NCBI RefSeq assembly: GCF_003264115.1
Contig: NZ_CP021912.1
Span: 558,001-622,000, forward strand
Direction of reading: 5' to 3'
Length of the DNA stretch: 64,000 nucleotides
Origin: Erythrobacter sp. KY5
Lineage (GTDB): Bacteria; Pseudomonadota; Alphaproteobacteria; Sphingomonadales; Sphingomonadaceae
Shown: positions 24,856-33,058 of the stretch, piece by piece
Numbering within the stretch: position 1 is the stretch's first letter
Layout: each line of letters starts with the position of its first letter
Notes under the pieces: generated by a model
Told to the model about the DNA's origin: nothing
Database searches by the model: none
The model's input: the letters and a program-made list of their open reading frames with translations, nothing else
Translations under genes and position numbers: made by a program

Positions 24856-25494
24856 ATGACTTTGCTGGAACCGCACAACCTGCCTTTTGCAGGCGCTGCG
24901 ATCCTCTTGATCTTCATCGCGCTCGCACAGGTGATCGGGATGGGCGACATGTTCGAGGGCGCGGATGCCGATCTCGACCTCGATGTCGATGCCGACGGGC
25001 TTGAGCCCAGCGGGTTCTTCGCCTCGCTGGTCAGCCTGCTCGGGATTGGACGTGTGCCGTTCCTGATCTGGCTCGCCATGCTGCTGTTCGTCTTCGCCGC
25101 AATCGGTGTCGCGGGGCAGCAGGGCCTGATCGAGACGATGGGCGCGCCTGCTCCTATGTGGCTCGCCGCGCCGGTGGCCGCAGCGGTCGCGCTGCCGGTG
25201 ACAGGGGCGCTCACCCGTCCGCTCGCCCGCCTGCTCCCGCAGGATGAAACCAGTGCGGTCGGGTTAGACAGCCTCGTGCGCCGCGATGCCGAGATACAGA
25301 TCGGCAGCGCACGCGCAGGCAGCCCGGCGCGCTCAAAGGTGATCGACCGCCACGGCCACCCGCATTTCGTCATGGTCGAACCGCATGACCCCAGCGCCGT
25401 CCTGACCGAAGGTGAGACCGTCATGCTGGTGCGCCGCGAGGGCGAGACATTCTACGCCGTTCAATACGAAAACCCGATGCTGGCCCTGAACTAG
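24856..25494 (+). CDS. YqiJ-like inner-membrane protein with OB-fold domain
   Basis: A 212-residue protein paired with a flotillin gene, as E. coli yqiJ is with yqiK. N-terminal membrane segments (LPFAGAAILLIFIALAQVIG; FLIWLAMLLFVFAAIGVAG; MWLAAPVAAAVALPVTGAL) are separated by an acidic Asp-rich loop (EGADADLDLDVDADG). The C-terminal about 80 residues form the predicted OB-fold (SARAGSPARSKVIDRHG, GETVMLVRREGETFYAV). ATG 24856 has a GGGAGG site; a start 18 bp upstream is less likely. NfeD-type partners are thought to organise flotillin membrane domains. Confidence 0.85.
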   Translation: MTLLEPHNLPFAGAAILLIFIALAQVIGMGDMFEGADADLDLDVDADGLEPSGFFASLVSLLGIGRVPFLIWLAMLLFVFAAIGVAGQQGLIETMGAPAPMWLAAPVAAAVALPVTGALTRPLARLLPQDETSAVGLDSLVRRDAEIQIGSARAGSPARSKVIDRHGHPHFVMVEPHDPSAVLTEGETVMLVRREGETFYAVQYENPMLALN

Positions 25495-25564
25495 ACGCCG
25501 CCGGGATCAATCACACGCCGCGCGCTCCCCGACAGCACGCGCGGTTCACCAAACAGGAGGGAAA

Positions 25565-27322
25565 ATGGAAAACTTAATCGATCTTGCAATCTGGATTGGC
25601 CTCGGCTTTCTGGTATTGCTCATCATCTTCGTCGTGCTCACCAGCCTTTATCGCCGCGCGTCCAAGGAAATCGCTTTCGTGCGAACCGGCGTCGGCGGTG
25701 AAAAAGTCGTGATGAATGGCGGCGCGCTGGTGCTGCCGGTGTTCCACGAAACCATGCCGGTGAATATGAACACGCTGGTTCTCGCGGTCGTTCGCCGCGA
25801 TGGCGAGGCGCTGATCACGCTCGACCGCCTGCGCATCGACGTGAAGGCGGAATTCTACGTCCGCGTTCGGCCCGATGCGGGCGCCATCGCGATGGCCGCG
25901 CAAACGCTGGGCCAGCGCACGATGCAGCCCGATGCCCTGAAGGATCTCGTCGAAGGAAAGTTCGTCGACGCGCTGCGCTCGGTCGCGGCGGGGATGACCA
26001 TGAACGAGCTGCACGAACAGCGCGCCGACTTCGTCCAGAAGGTGCAGCAGGTTTCGTCCAACGACCTCGCGATGAACGGTCTGGAGCTGGAATCGGTCTC
26101 GCTCACCGGGCTCGACCAGACCAGCATCGAGCATTTCAACGCCAACAACGCCTTCGATGCCGAGGGTCTGACCAAGCTCACCGAACAGATCGAAGCGCGC
26201 AAAAAACTGCGCAACGATATCGAGCAGGACACCCGCGTCCAGATGGAGAGCAAGAACCTCGAAGCCGACCAGAAATCGTTCGAGATCGGGCGTGACACCG
26301 AATATGCCCGCCTTCAGCAAGAGCGTGAGGTCGAGGTGCGCCGTGCATCGCAAATGTCCGAAATCGCCCGCGAACAGGCCGAGCGTCAGCGCGAGGCAGA
26401 TGCTGCCCGGATCGAAGCGAAGAAGCAGGTCGATGCCCAGCAGATCGAGGCAGACCGTCTCGTTGAAGAGGCACGCATTGACCAGCAGCGCGCGCTCGAA
26501 ATCGCCCGGCAGGAACAGCAGATCGCTGTCCAGAACAAGTCGCGCGAGGAAAGCCAGGCCAAGGCCGAAGCCGACGAAGCGCGCGCCAAGGCGGTCGAAG
26601 CCGAGGAGCGGGTCGTCACTTCGCGTGAAAGCGAAATCGCCGAGCGTCAGAAGAAAATCGAACTGATCGAGGCTGCAAAGCAGGCAGAGCGCGAAGCCAT
26701 CGGCATCAAGGTCGAGGCCGAGGCCGAGAAAGACGCCGCGACCAACCGCGCCGAGGCAGCAAGGCTCGAAGCCAAGGGTCAGGCCGACGCCGAAGTGCTG
26801 CGCGCCGAAGCCGACCGCATCCGCTTCGAGGTTGAGGCAGCCGGTCAACAGGCGATCAACGAGGCGGCCAACATCCTCTCGATGGACCAGATCAGCCTCC
26901 AGACCAAACTCGCTCTGCTCAAGGTCCTGCCAGAGGTCATCCGCGAAAGCGCGAAACCGATGGAAGCGATCGACAGCATCAAGATCGTGCAGGTCGATGG
27001 GCTCACCAATGGCGGCGGCGGATCGAACGGATCGGGCGCTGGCGGTGCAAGGAGTGGCGGTTCGGGTAACCTTGCCACCGACGCGGTATCAGCCGCTCTC
27101 GCCTACCGTGCGCAGGCGCCGGTTCTCGACGGGTTGATGAAGGAACTGGGCCTTGACGGCTCGTCCATCGGCGGCCTTGCCAAGGGTGCGGCCGACACGG
27201 TGCAGGAACCAGCCAACGACAAGTCGCTGACGCAGATCATGGCCGACGTCGCCGAGCAGGTGCAGGAAGCCGAAAAGCAAATCGGCGGGGACGACGAGCG
27301 CACGGAAGACGCCGCCGAATAA
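25565..27322 (+). CDS. flotillin-family (YqiK-like) SPFH-domain protein
   Basis: A 585-residue scaffold protein of membrane microdomains. One N-terminal transmembrane helix (LAIWIGLGFLVLLIIFVVL, about 7-25) precedes the SPFH/band-7 domain (about 30-200). A long Ala/Glu/Arg-rich coiled coil (about 210-450) follows, then the conserved flotillin C-terminus with KLALLKVLPEVIRE, a Gly/Ser-rich linker (about 480-500) and an acidic tail. Strong ribosome site AGGAGGG before ATG 25565. It lies 70 bp after the YqiJ-like gene on the same strand. It probably oligomerises at the inner membrane and influences fluidity. Confidence 0.93.
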   Translation: MENLIDLAIWIGLGFLVLLIIFVVLTSLYRRASKEIAFVRTGVGGEKVVMNGGALVLPVFHETMPVNMNTLVLAVVRRDGEALITLDRLRIDVKAEFYVRVRPDAGAIAMAAQTLGQRTMQPDALKDLVEGKFVDALRSVAAGMTMNELHEQRADFVQKVQQVSSNDLAMNGLELESVSLTGLDQTSIEHFNANNAFDAEGLTKLTEQIEARKKLRNDIEQDTRVQMESKNLEADQKSFEIGRDTEYARLQQEREVEVRRASQMSEIAREQAERQREADAARIEAKKQVDAQQIEADRLVEEARIDQQRALEIARQEQQIAVQNKSREESQAKAEADEARAKAVEAEERVVTSRESEIAERQKKIELIEAAKQAEREAIGIKVEAEAEKDAATNRAEAARLEAKGQADAEVLRAEADRIRFEVEAAGQQAINEAANILSMDQISLQTKLALLKVLPEVIRESAKPMEAIDSIKIVQVDGLTNGGGGSNGSGAGGARSGGSGNLATDAVSAALAYRAQAPVLDGLMKELGLDGSSIGGLAKGAADTVQEPANDKSLTQIMADVAEQVQEAEKQIGGDDERTEDAAE

Positions 27323-27345
27323 ACCGCGCCATTCGCGCTTGAAGG

Positions 27346-27379
27346 ACGGGGCTCGTCATGGCGGGCCCCGTTTCGTTTT
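27346..27379. terminator. terminator between the flotillin and galU genes
   Basis: ACGGGGC (27346-27352) pairs with GCCCCGT (27365-27371) across a 12-nt loop, followed by TTCGTTTT. It lies between two convergent genes and may serve the plus strand. Confidence 0.7.
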
Positions 27380-27382
27380 GAA

Positions 27383-28261
27383 CTAGCCGAGCAGCCTCTG
27401 GGCCATTTCGCGCACTTCTGCACCCATGTCCTCACGTTCCAGCGCGAGCGCCAGTGTCGCCTCGACAAACCCGAGCTTGCTTCCGCAATCGTACCGGTTG
27501 CCATCGAAGGTCACGGCGTGGAAGGGCTGGGTGCCGATCATCTTCGCCATTGCGTCGGTCAGCTGGATCTCGCCGCCTGCGCCTTTTTCCTGGTCTTCGA
27601 GTACCCGCATGACTTCGGGCTGGAGGATGTAGCGGCCCGAGACGATCTTGTTCGACGGGGCTTCGGCCACCGGGGGCTTTTCGACAAGGCCCGTCACTTC
27701 GGTGAGCGCTCCGTTCTGCGCGCCCGGCGCGATGACGCCGTAGCTGGAGACCTCCTCCATCGGCACTTCGAGGACGCTGATGAGGTTGCCGCCGGTTTCC
27801 TCATAGGCATCGACCATCTGCTTCATGCAGCCTGTCCCGCCCTTCTTGCCGATCATCAATTCGTCGGGAAGGAAGATCGCGAAGGGTTCATCGCCCACGA
27901 TGCCGCGCGCGCACCAGATCGCGTGGCCAAGGCCCAGAGGCACCTGCTGGCGCACGGTGATGATGTCGCCCGGCGTCGCGCGCGTCGGGTCGAGCACCGA
28001 CATGTCCTTACCGCGCTCGCTCATTGTGTCTTCAAGCTCGTAGGCGACATCGAAATGCTCGACGATGGCGGTCTTGCCGCGCCCGGTCACGAAGATCATC
28101 TGTTCGATCCCCGCCTCGCGCGCTTCGTCCACAGCGTACTGGATCAGCGGACGGTCGACGATCGGGAGCAATTCCTTCGGTATCGCCTTGGTGGCTGGCA
28201 GGAACCGTGTGCCGAGCCCTGCGACGGGGAAGACGGCTTTCTTGATCGGCTTAAGTGACAT
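27383..28261 (-). CDS. galU: UTP-glucose-1-phosphate uridylyltransferase
   Basis: Makes UDP-glucose from UTP and glucose-1-phosphate, the donor for exopolysaccharide and glycolipid synthesis; cytoplasmic. The 292-residue product starts at ATG 28261. The nucleotide-binding signature is KKAVFPVAGLGTRFLPATKA with KELLPIVDRPLIQYAV. ERGKDMSVLDPTRATPGD and GLGHAIWCAR are also typical, and FDGNRYDCGSKLGFVEAT lies near the C-terminus. Length is normal. It is divergent from murA with a 161-bp shared intergenic region. It probably supplies UDP-sugars to the envelope genes elsewhere in the window. Confidence 0.97.
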   Translation of the reverse strand: MSLKPIKKAVFPVAGLGTRFLPATKAIPKELLPIVDRPLIQYAVDEAREAGIEQMIFVTGRGKTAIVEHFDVAYELEDTMSERGKDMSVLDPTRATPGDIITVRQQVPLGLGHAIWCARGIVGDEPFAIFLPDELMIGKKGGTGCMKQMVDAYEETGGNLISVLEVPMEEVSSYGVIAPGAQNGALTEVTGLVEKPPVAEAPSNKIVSGRYILQPEVMRVLEDQEKGAGGEIQLTDAMAKMIGTQPFHAVTFDGNRYDCGSKLGFVEATLALALEREDMGAEVREMAQRLLG

Positions 28262-28422
28262 GAAAGTGAACTCTCTTCGAACTGGTGCGTTTCAAGCGTC
28301 GTCGGTCACGTGCCCTGCTGAAACTGCAAGGTCAATGAAAGGCCTCCCAAACGCGCTCTTTGTTGCTGGCAATTGTTGCAGGTCAGTTGCGCAGACCGCC
28401 CGTTACGCTAAGGAACTGCGCC

Positions 28423-29706
28423 ATGGACAAACTCATCATCAAGGGCGGGAAACGCCTGTCGGGCACCATTCCCATCTCCGGTGCCAAGAATGCCGCTCTC
28501 ACGCTCATCCCTTGCGCGCTGTTGACCGAAGAGCCGCTGACGCTTCGCAACCTGCCGCGCCTCGCTGATATCGATGGCTTTCAGCACCTGATGACCCAGT
28601 TCGGCGTTTCGACCGGTATTCGCGGCAAACGCCCCGAAGAGTTCGGCCGCGTCGTCACTTTCGAAGCGTCGCGGATCACCTCGAACGTTGCGCCCTATGA
28701 CCTCGTTCGCAAGATGCGCGCCTCGATCCTTGTGCTGGGGCCGATGCTGGCGCGCACGGGTGAGGCGACCGTGTCGATGCCCGGCGGCTGCGCCATCGGC
28801 AATCGCCCGATCGACCTGCACCTCAAGGCTCTCGAAGCGTTCGGCGCGGATATCGAACTCACCCAAGGTTACGTCAAAGCCTCCGCCCCCGACGGCGGAT
28901 TGCCGGGAGGCGATTTCGACTTTCCCGTGGTCAGTGTCGGCGCGACGGAAAACGCGCTCATGGCGGCGGTCCTTGCCAACGGCACGAGCCGCCTGACCGG
29001 TGCTGCGCGCGAGCCGGAGATTGTCGACCTGTGCAATCTGCTGACCGCGATGGGCGCGGAGATCGAAGGGATCGGCACGTCCGATCTGACCATTTATGGC
29101 GTAAAGCGCCTCAACGGCGCGACCTACAAGGTCATGCCGGACCGGATCGAGGCGGGCTCCTATGCCTGCGCTGCGGCAATCACAGGCGGCGAAGTGCGCC
29201 TTGATGGTGCGCGCGCCGGTGACATGATTTCCTCGCTCGCCGCCCTGCGCAAGATCGGTATCGAGGTTGAGGACGACGCCAAGGGCGTGACGATTAAGGC
29301 CAACGGAGCCTTGAAGCCGGTCGATCTGACGACCGCCCCGTTCCCCGGCCTTGCCACCGACATGCAGGCGCAGCTGATGAGCCTGCTTTGCAAGGCCCAT
29401 GGCACCAGCGTTCTGACCGAAACGATCTTTGAAAACCGTTTCATGCATGTGCCGGAGCTGACCCGGATGGGAGCGGACATTTCGACCGAGGGGCGCATCG
29501 CCATCGTCAAGGGCCCTGCCGAGCTGACCGGTGCCGAAGTCATGGCGACCGACCTTCGCGCCTCGATGAGCCTCATCATCGCAGGCCTTGCAGCCAAGGG
29601 CGAAACACAGGTGCGCCGGATCTATCACCTCGATCGCGGATATGAACGGCTGGAAGAAAAACTCCAGCTCGTCGGCGCCGATATCGAGCGTGTCAGCGAC
29701 GATTGA
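28423..29706 (+). CDS. murA: UDP-N-acetylglucosamine 1-carboxyvinyltransferase
   Basis: First committed step of peptidoglycan synthesis, transferring enolpyruvate from PEP to UDP-GlcNAc; target of fosfomycin. The 427-residue protein starts at ATG 28423 ([14 protein letters not shown]); upstream in-frame sequence is not conserved-looking. The catalytic loop is [15 protein letters not shown] with Cys123, so the enzyme carries the fosfomycin-reactive Cys. [13 protein letters not shown] and the C-terminal [17 protein letters not shown] are typical. Two inverse alpha/beta domains are as expected in the family. It is apparently monocistronic. Confidence 0.98.
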   Translation: MDKLIIKGGKRLSGTIPISGAKNAALTLIPCALLTEEPLTLRNLPRLADIDGFQHLMTQFGVSTGIRGKRPEEFGRVVTFEASRITSNVAPYDLVRKMRASILVLGPMLARTGEATVSMPGGCAIGNRPIDLHLKALEAFGADIELTQGYVKASAPDGGLPGGDFDFPVVSVGATENALMAAVLANGTSRLTGAAREPEIVDLCNLLTAMGAEIEGIGTSDLTIYGVKRLNGATYKVMPDRIEAGSYACAAAITGGEVRLDGARAGDMISSLAALRKIGIEVEDDAKGVTIKANGALKPVDLTTAPFPGLATDMQAQLMSLLCKAHGTSVLTETIFENRFMHVPELTRMGADISTEGRIAIVKGPAELTGAEVMATDLRASMSLIIAGLAAKGETQVRRIYHLDRGYERLEEKLQLVGADIERVSDD

Positions 29707-29723
29707 TCGAGCACCCTAAATTT

Positions 29724-29750
29724 GGAACTTTTCGGGGCGGATGCGACTTC
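29724..29750 (+). promoter_or_regulatory. possible EcfG-type -35 element
   Basis: GGAAC at 29724-29728, preceded by ATTT as at 7439 and 32273, lies 53 bp upstream of the 75-residue gene. No good cGTT-like -10 is found 16-17 bp downstream (GACTT instead). This is weak support for general-stress control. Confidence 0.2.
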
Positions 29751-29781
29751 ATTTGGGTAAGAACTCAATTGGAGAACCCCC

Positions 29782-30009
29782 ATGCTCGCTAAACTCGCAC
29801 TCCTCGGCGCGGTCGGCTTTGCCGGCTACAAGCTCTACCAGAACTCGCAGGTCGACCAGAACGGCGTCGCCTTCGCTGATGGAGAGCCCAAGGGCGCATT
29901 TCGCAATGCGGGTGCCGAGGCAACCGGCACGAAAGGCGACACCATGACCGATCAGGACGAAGCGCTCGACGCGACCTTTCCTGCCAGCGACGCCACCGCC
30001 AAATACTAA
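29782..30009 (+). CDS. small membrane-anchored protein with acidic TFPASD tail
   Basis: A 75-residue protein, ATG 29782 with a GGAG site. The N-terminal helix (LAKLALLGAVGFAGYKLY) suggests a membrane anchor, followed by a polar region and the tail MTDQDEALDATFPASDATAKY. The ALDxxFPASD motif recurs in small alphaproteobacterial stress-type proteins that I recognise, but I know no function. It is 75 bp after murA and may have its own promoter. It is convergent with the RHH gene. Confidence 0.75.
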   Translation: MLAKLALLGAVGFAGYKLYQNSQVDQNGVAFADGEPKGAFRNAGAEATGTKGDTMTDQDEALDATFPASDATAKY

Positions 30010-30033
30010 GCCCCGGCTTTTCCAAGAGCGCGT

Positions 30034-30282
30034 TCAGGGCACGTTGGTGACCAGCCAGACCCGGATCGCACTGGCGAGACCGGGCGGCGTCACTGACCTG
30101 ATCCGCTCGGCATCGATCTTTGCGACAAGTGCGCTGAGCGCCATATCCTCACGGATAGCGGCTTCCTTGAGCATGTCCCAGAACAAGGGCTCAAGGCTGA
30201 TCGACGTCTTGTGCCCGTCAATCGCGACCGAGCGTTTGACCGGCGGGTGATACGCCGCACCCGAAGTTTCGCCGCCGCTCAC
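30034..30282 (-). CDS. ribbon-helix-helix domain protein
   Basis: An 82-residue protein of the RHH_4-type family. The core reads VKRSVAIDGHKTSISLEPLFWDMLKEAAI, a beta strand that would contact DNA followed by two helices, then SALVAKIDAERI and SAIRVWLVTN. These proteins are presumed small DNA-binding regulators. The GTG start at 30282 overlaps the TGA of the DUF2805 gene by 4 bp (GTGA), so the two are cotranscribed. Its target is unknown. Confidence 0.85.
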   Translation of the reverse strand: MSGGETSGAAYHPPVKRSVAIDGHKTSISLEPLFWDMLKEAAIREDMALSALVAKIDAERIRSVTPPGLASAIRVWLVTNVP

Positions 30283-30536
30283 TTATAGTGCTCGCGCCGG
30301 TCGGAAAATGTGCGCACGCGCTTGCGCCATGCGCGATAGCTGCCCGGCTTGAGCCGCGAACGCATGAGCGCCTTTACGTCCTTCTCTGCGAGGCCAAACT
30401 GATCTTCGATCTGCGAAAAGCGCACGTGATCGCTCAGCGCCATTTCGACGACGGCGCTTTGCTGGGCTTCGGAAAGGGCGCGGGATTGGCTGGGCAAGGC
30501 GTGTTCCTGAAAATGCGGGCGGCTGGCAGGTGGCAT
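30279..30536 (-). CDS. DUF2805/TIGR03643 family protein
   Basis: An 85-residue protein with the TIGR03643/DUF2805 pattern: LSEAQQSAVVEMALSDHVRFSQIEDQFGL then EKDVKALMRSRLKPGSYRAWRKRV, a helix-turn-helix-like small fold. ATG 30536 is preferred to the TTG one codon earlier. It overlaps the RHH gene downstream. It is divergent from the membrane-tethered LuxR regulator with a 134-bp gap. Function is unknown. Confidence 0.85.
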   Translation of the reverse strand: MPPASRPHFQEHALPSQSRALSEAQQSAVVEMALSDHVRFSQIEDQFGLAEKDVKALMRSRLKPGSYRAWRKRVRTFSDRREHYK

Positions 30537-30670
30537 CAATACATACGAAGCGGGGGCGCGGTAATCTGCATAAATTGTCTCGCGAGTTCACGCAGGTTCT
30601 TACACGCTCTCAGGCAAACCCCAGAAAATTTGGGGTGGTTTGCGGCCTGTTACTGACCCTACAAGACGGC

Positions 30671-31474
30671 ATGTCGGACTGCCTCAAATCACTCACCGAA
30701 AAGGAAAAAGAAACACTGCGTCTGATGGCACGCGGCCATGATGCGAAGTCGGCCGCGAGCGAGCTTGCCCTGTCGGTGCATACGATTAACGAAAGGCTGC
30801 GCAACGCACGGCGCAAGCTGGATGTCACATCGAGCCGCGAGGCCGCGCGCATCCTGCTCGAAAGCGAGACAGCTGCCTTGGCGGGCACCCCCAAAAATTC
30901 TGCATACGAACAAATCGGGGATGCGCCGGACACCGACACCAGAGATCATTCCTCCAATACGAAACACAGGCCCAACCGGGCCGCTTGGATAGGAGGAGCT
31001 ATTGTGATTATTTTAGCCATCGGCTTAGCGTTCGCAGCCATGTCCGCAGATCATTTGACCGAGGACACTCCTCGTACTGGGTTTTCGCAAGACGGTGCGG
31101 CCAACCAAGCCTGCGATGATGAATTGTCGGCATGGCTTTCGATGCTGATAGGAGCTGCCGAAGTCGGACCAGATGGAACGGTTGCGCTCCGATATCCCGT
31201 CGGTGATCCGAGGTTCCTGAATGCGAACAGCGGAAGATACTGGCAAATTTCGACTCGTGAACAGGCTGACTTTGCCTCACGCTCGCTTTGGGACAAGCGC
31301 CTGGATGCCGATTGGGAGAACGCTTCTAAGGAGACAAGGTTCTTTGACACGGACGAATTGGGAGAAGAGCAATTGAGAAAGGTGGACCGCATTCTTCGCC
31401 TTGCTGGAAGCGAGACCGATTGGCTTTTCATGATCGCGGTAAAATGCTCCAGCAGTGTCACCTCGGAACATTAG
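30671..31474 (+). CDS. membrane-tethered LuxR-type regulator with histidine-kinase-like sensor domain
   Basis: A 267-residue one-component regulator. Residues 8-65 are a GerE/LuxR HTH (LTEKEKETLRLMARGHDAKS, LSVHTINERLRNARRKL). A polar linker precedes one transmembrane helix (about 104-124, AAWIGGAIVIILAIGLAFAA). Residues 150-260 lie outside and resemble the periplasmic sensor region of alphaproteobacterial sensor kinases: LSMLIGAAEVGPDGTVALRY, GDPRF (178-182), SGRYWQI (187-193), SRSLWD (203-208). No kinase core follows. Topology is therefore like ToxR: cytoplasmic DNA binding, periplasmic sensing. Start ATG 30671; upstream frame is not credible. It is divergent from the DUF2805-RHH pair, which may be its target. 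Confidence 0.82.
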   Translation: MSDCLKSLTEKEKETLRLMARGHDAKSAASELALSVHTINERLRNARRKLDVTSSREAARILLESETAALAGTPKNSAYEQIGDAPDTDTRDHSSNTKHRPNRAAWIGGAIVIILAIGLAFAAMSADHLTEDTPRTGFSQDGAANQACDDELSAWLSMLIGAAEVGPDGTVALRYPVGDPRFLNANSGRYWQISTREQADFASRSLWDKRLDADWENASKETRFFDTDELGEEQLRKVDRILRLAGSETDWLFMIAVKCSSSVTSEH

Positions 31475-31505
31475 GAGTGAGGCGTGAGCCTCGAGCTCTA
31501 TTCGA

Positions 31506-32150
31506 TCAAGCCGCGCGCGCCTTGCGCAAAAGCTTGGCGAAGCCGCTTGAGCGTGTTTGGTCGAACGGCTGGAGGTGAAGCGCGCAGCGCGCCAGTTCTT
31601 CGGTGTCGATCGGATGCTGAAACTGGATGCCGTATCGGCCATTCTCGTTCCAGCGAACCTGAGCAAGCTGTGCAGGCAGCCCGTCGAGCTCAAAAGTGAT
31701 CAGCCGCCCGAGCTTGAGTTCGGCTTGACTCGCCACTTTCGCTCCTTCGCAGCTGAGGTCCACCAACCGCGCATCGATGCGCTGGCGCGCGTCCTGAATG
31801 CGGACATTGCCGGTCATGTTGAGGCGAAGCGGGCGAGAGGGGTGCGGCGATTGTTCGCGCAGGAATTCCTCGACCGTGATCTCGCCGCCGAATTGATATC
31901 CCGCCTGTCGCTGGCTGGTCCAGACACGCTCAACCGGGTAGGTCAGATCATTGGACAGCTGCAGCAACGTGCGCTTTTCGGGCGGGACGGGGTGAGCAAA
32001 GCCAAGCCCCACGCCCAGTGAAGACACATCGCGAATAAGGCATAGATACTCGCCCGACTGGCAAACCAGCTTGGCACGGCGAAGCAGCAAGGAGGCGCGC
32101 TTTGCGGCCCTCACTTCTTCTCCCGACCATGCCTGCTTACCGTGTTCCAC
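31506..32150 (-). CDS. tandem PilZ-domain protein
   Basis: A 214-residue cytoplasmic protein with two PilZ-like domains, the usual c-di-GMP receptors. Domain 1 (about 14-95) has a full signature: R14-x3-R18 and DVSSLG (D41, S43, G46). Domain 2 (about 103-195) has SRPLR instead of RxxxR but keeps DLSCEG (D131, S133, G136), so it may be a degenerate or structural partner domain. GTG start at 32150 with a GGGGG-rich ribosome site. It is convergent with the LuxR-type regulator. Likely role: c-di-GMP-dependent control of motility or exopolysaccharide. Confidence 0.88.
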   Translation of the reverse strand: MEHGKQAWSGEEVRAAKRASLLLRRAKLVCQSGEYLCLIRDVSSLGVGLGFAHPVPPEKRTLLQLSNDLTYPVERVWTSQRQAGYQFGGEITVEEFLREQSPHPSRPLRLNMTGNVRIQDARQRIDARLVDLSCEGAKVASQAELKLGRLITFELDGLPAQLAQVRWNENGRYGIQFQHPIDTEELARCALHLQPFDQTRSSGFAKLLRKARAA

Positions 32151-32272
32151 GCTTGCACCCCCTGGTTCTTGGTAAAGATCCCGGCCCGGTTCGTAATAAT
32201 TTCTAAGTGAAAATAACGAGGGTTGGTTAAGAATTCGCTAAGAGCGGCCTCGCTCGCCGCCATGATGATTTG

Positions 32273-32299
32273 GGAACCGTGTCCGTCAACAGCCGTAAG
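32273..32299 (+). promoter_or_regulatory. candidate EcfG-type promoter (GGAAC-N17-GTAAG) of the EcsC gene
   Basis: GGAAC at 32273-32277 and GTAAG at 32295-32299 are exactly 17 bp apart, the same pair as at 7439-7465; CGTA at 32294-32297 is close to the cGTT consensus. The start would fall near 32306, the ATG itself. Confidence 0.35.
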
Positions 32300-32305
32300 T
32301 CTGGT

Positions 32306-33040
32306 ATGGACATTCAACGCGACATTGAAAATTACCGCCTCAGCAAACCTTCGCGCCTTGGGCGGGGGATTGAACGCTTTACCCACCCCTTTGGCAAAAC
32401 GCTGGCCGGGCTCGTGCCGGACACTGTGATCCGCGCGGTCATCAAGGGCATCGACCAGGCGGTGGCGATCCCGCAATTGATGACTTTCGACCATGACGTG
32501 CACGACATCGAAGCCGCGCATCACGCTGCACGCAAGGTGAGCCGCGCGGCGCAAGGGGTCAGCGCTTCGACCGGCGCGGCAGCGGGATTGGGCGGCGCCG
32601 TTTCGATGACTGCCGATATTCCGGCGACGATGGCCATCGCCTTGCGGACGATCCGCGATACGGGGCGCGCGTTCGGTTTCGACGGCGAAGGTCCGGAAGA
32701 AAAGATTTTCCGGCTTCAGATACTGGAGCTTGCGACACTCGACGACCCTGATGTGCGGCGCGATCGTATCGCGGATCTCGAAGCGCAGATCGACCCCAAC
32801 GGGCATCTCAAATCTGCAAAGGGCGACGACATTTTCGGCGTGGTGGATCAGGCGGTCGAACGCATTTCGCGTGCGCTCGCCTTCGCCGCGTTCCGAAGCC
32901 GTGCAGGCATGCTCGTTCCGGTGGCGGGCTCTATCGTCGGCGGTCTCGTCAACTCATCGTTTCAGGCCGATATCGGCAAGGCGGCGCGCTTCGCATTTCA
33001 GGTGCGCGCTTTGAAACGCGCTGAGATGATCGAAGGCTGA
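32306..33040 (+). CDS. EcsC family protein
   Basis: A 244-residue protein of the EcsC family, named after Bacillus EcsC but of unknown biochemical role in proteobacteria. It contains the family's glycine-rich hydrophobic hairpin (STGAAAGLGGAVSMTADIPA, about 88-107) followed by TMAIALRTIRDTGRAFGFD, and a second hydrophobic segment LVPVAGSIVGGLVNSSF near residues 205-221. Start ATG 32306 (MDIQRDIENYRL) is favoured; a TTG at 32270 is in frame, but the GGAAC promoter-like element lies in between. It is probably membrane-associated. Confidence 0.85.
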   Translation: MDIQRDIENYRLSKPSRLGRGIERFTHPFGKTLAGLVPDTVIRAVIKGIDQAVAIPQLMTFDHDVHDIEAAHHAARKVSRAAQGVSASTGAAAGLGGAVSMTADIPATMAIALRTIRDTGRAFGFDGEGPEEKIFRLQILELATLDDPDVRRDRIADLEAQIDPNGHLKSAKGDDIFGVVDQAVERISRALAFAAFRSRAGMLVPVAGSIVGGLVNSSFQADIGKAARFAFQVRALKRAEMIEG

Positions 33041-33058
33041 CCGCCGCCTTCCCCCGCC

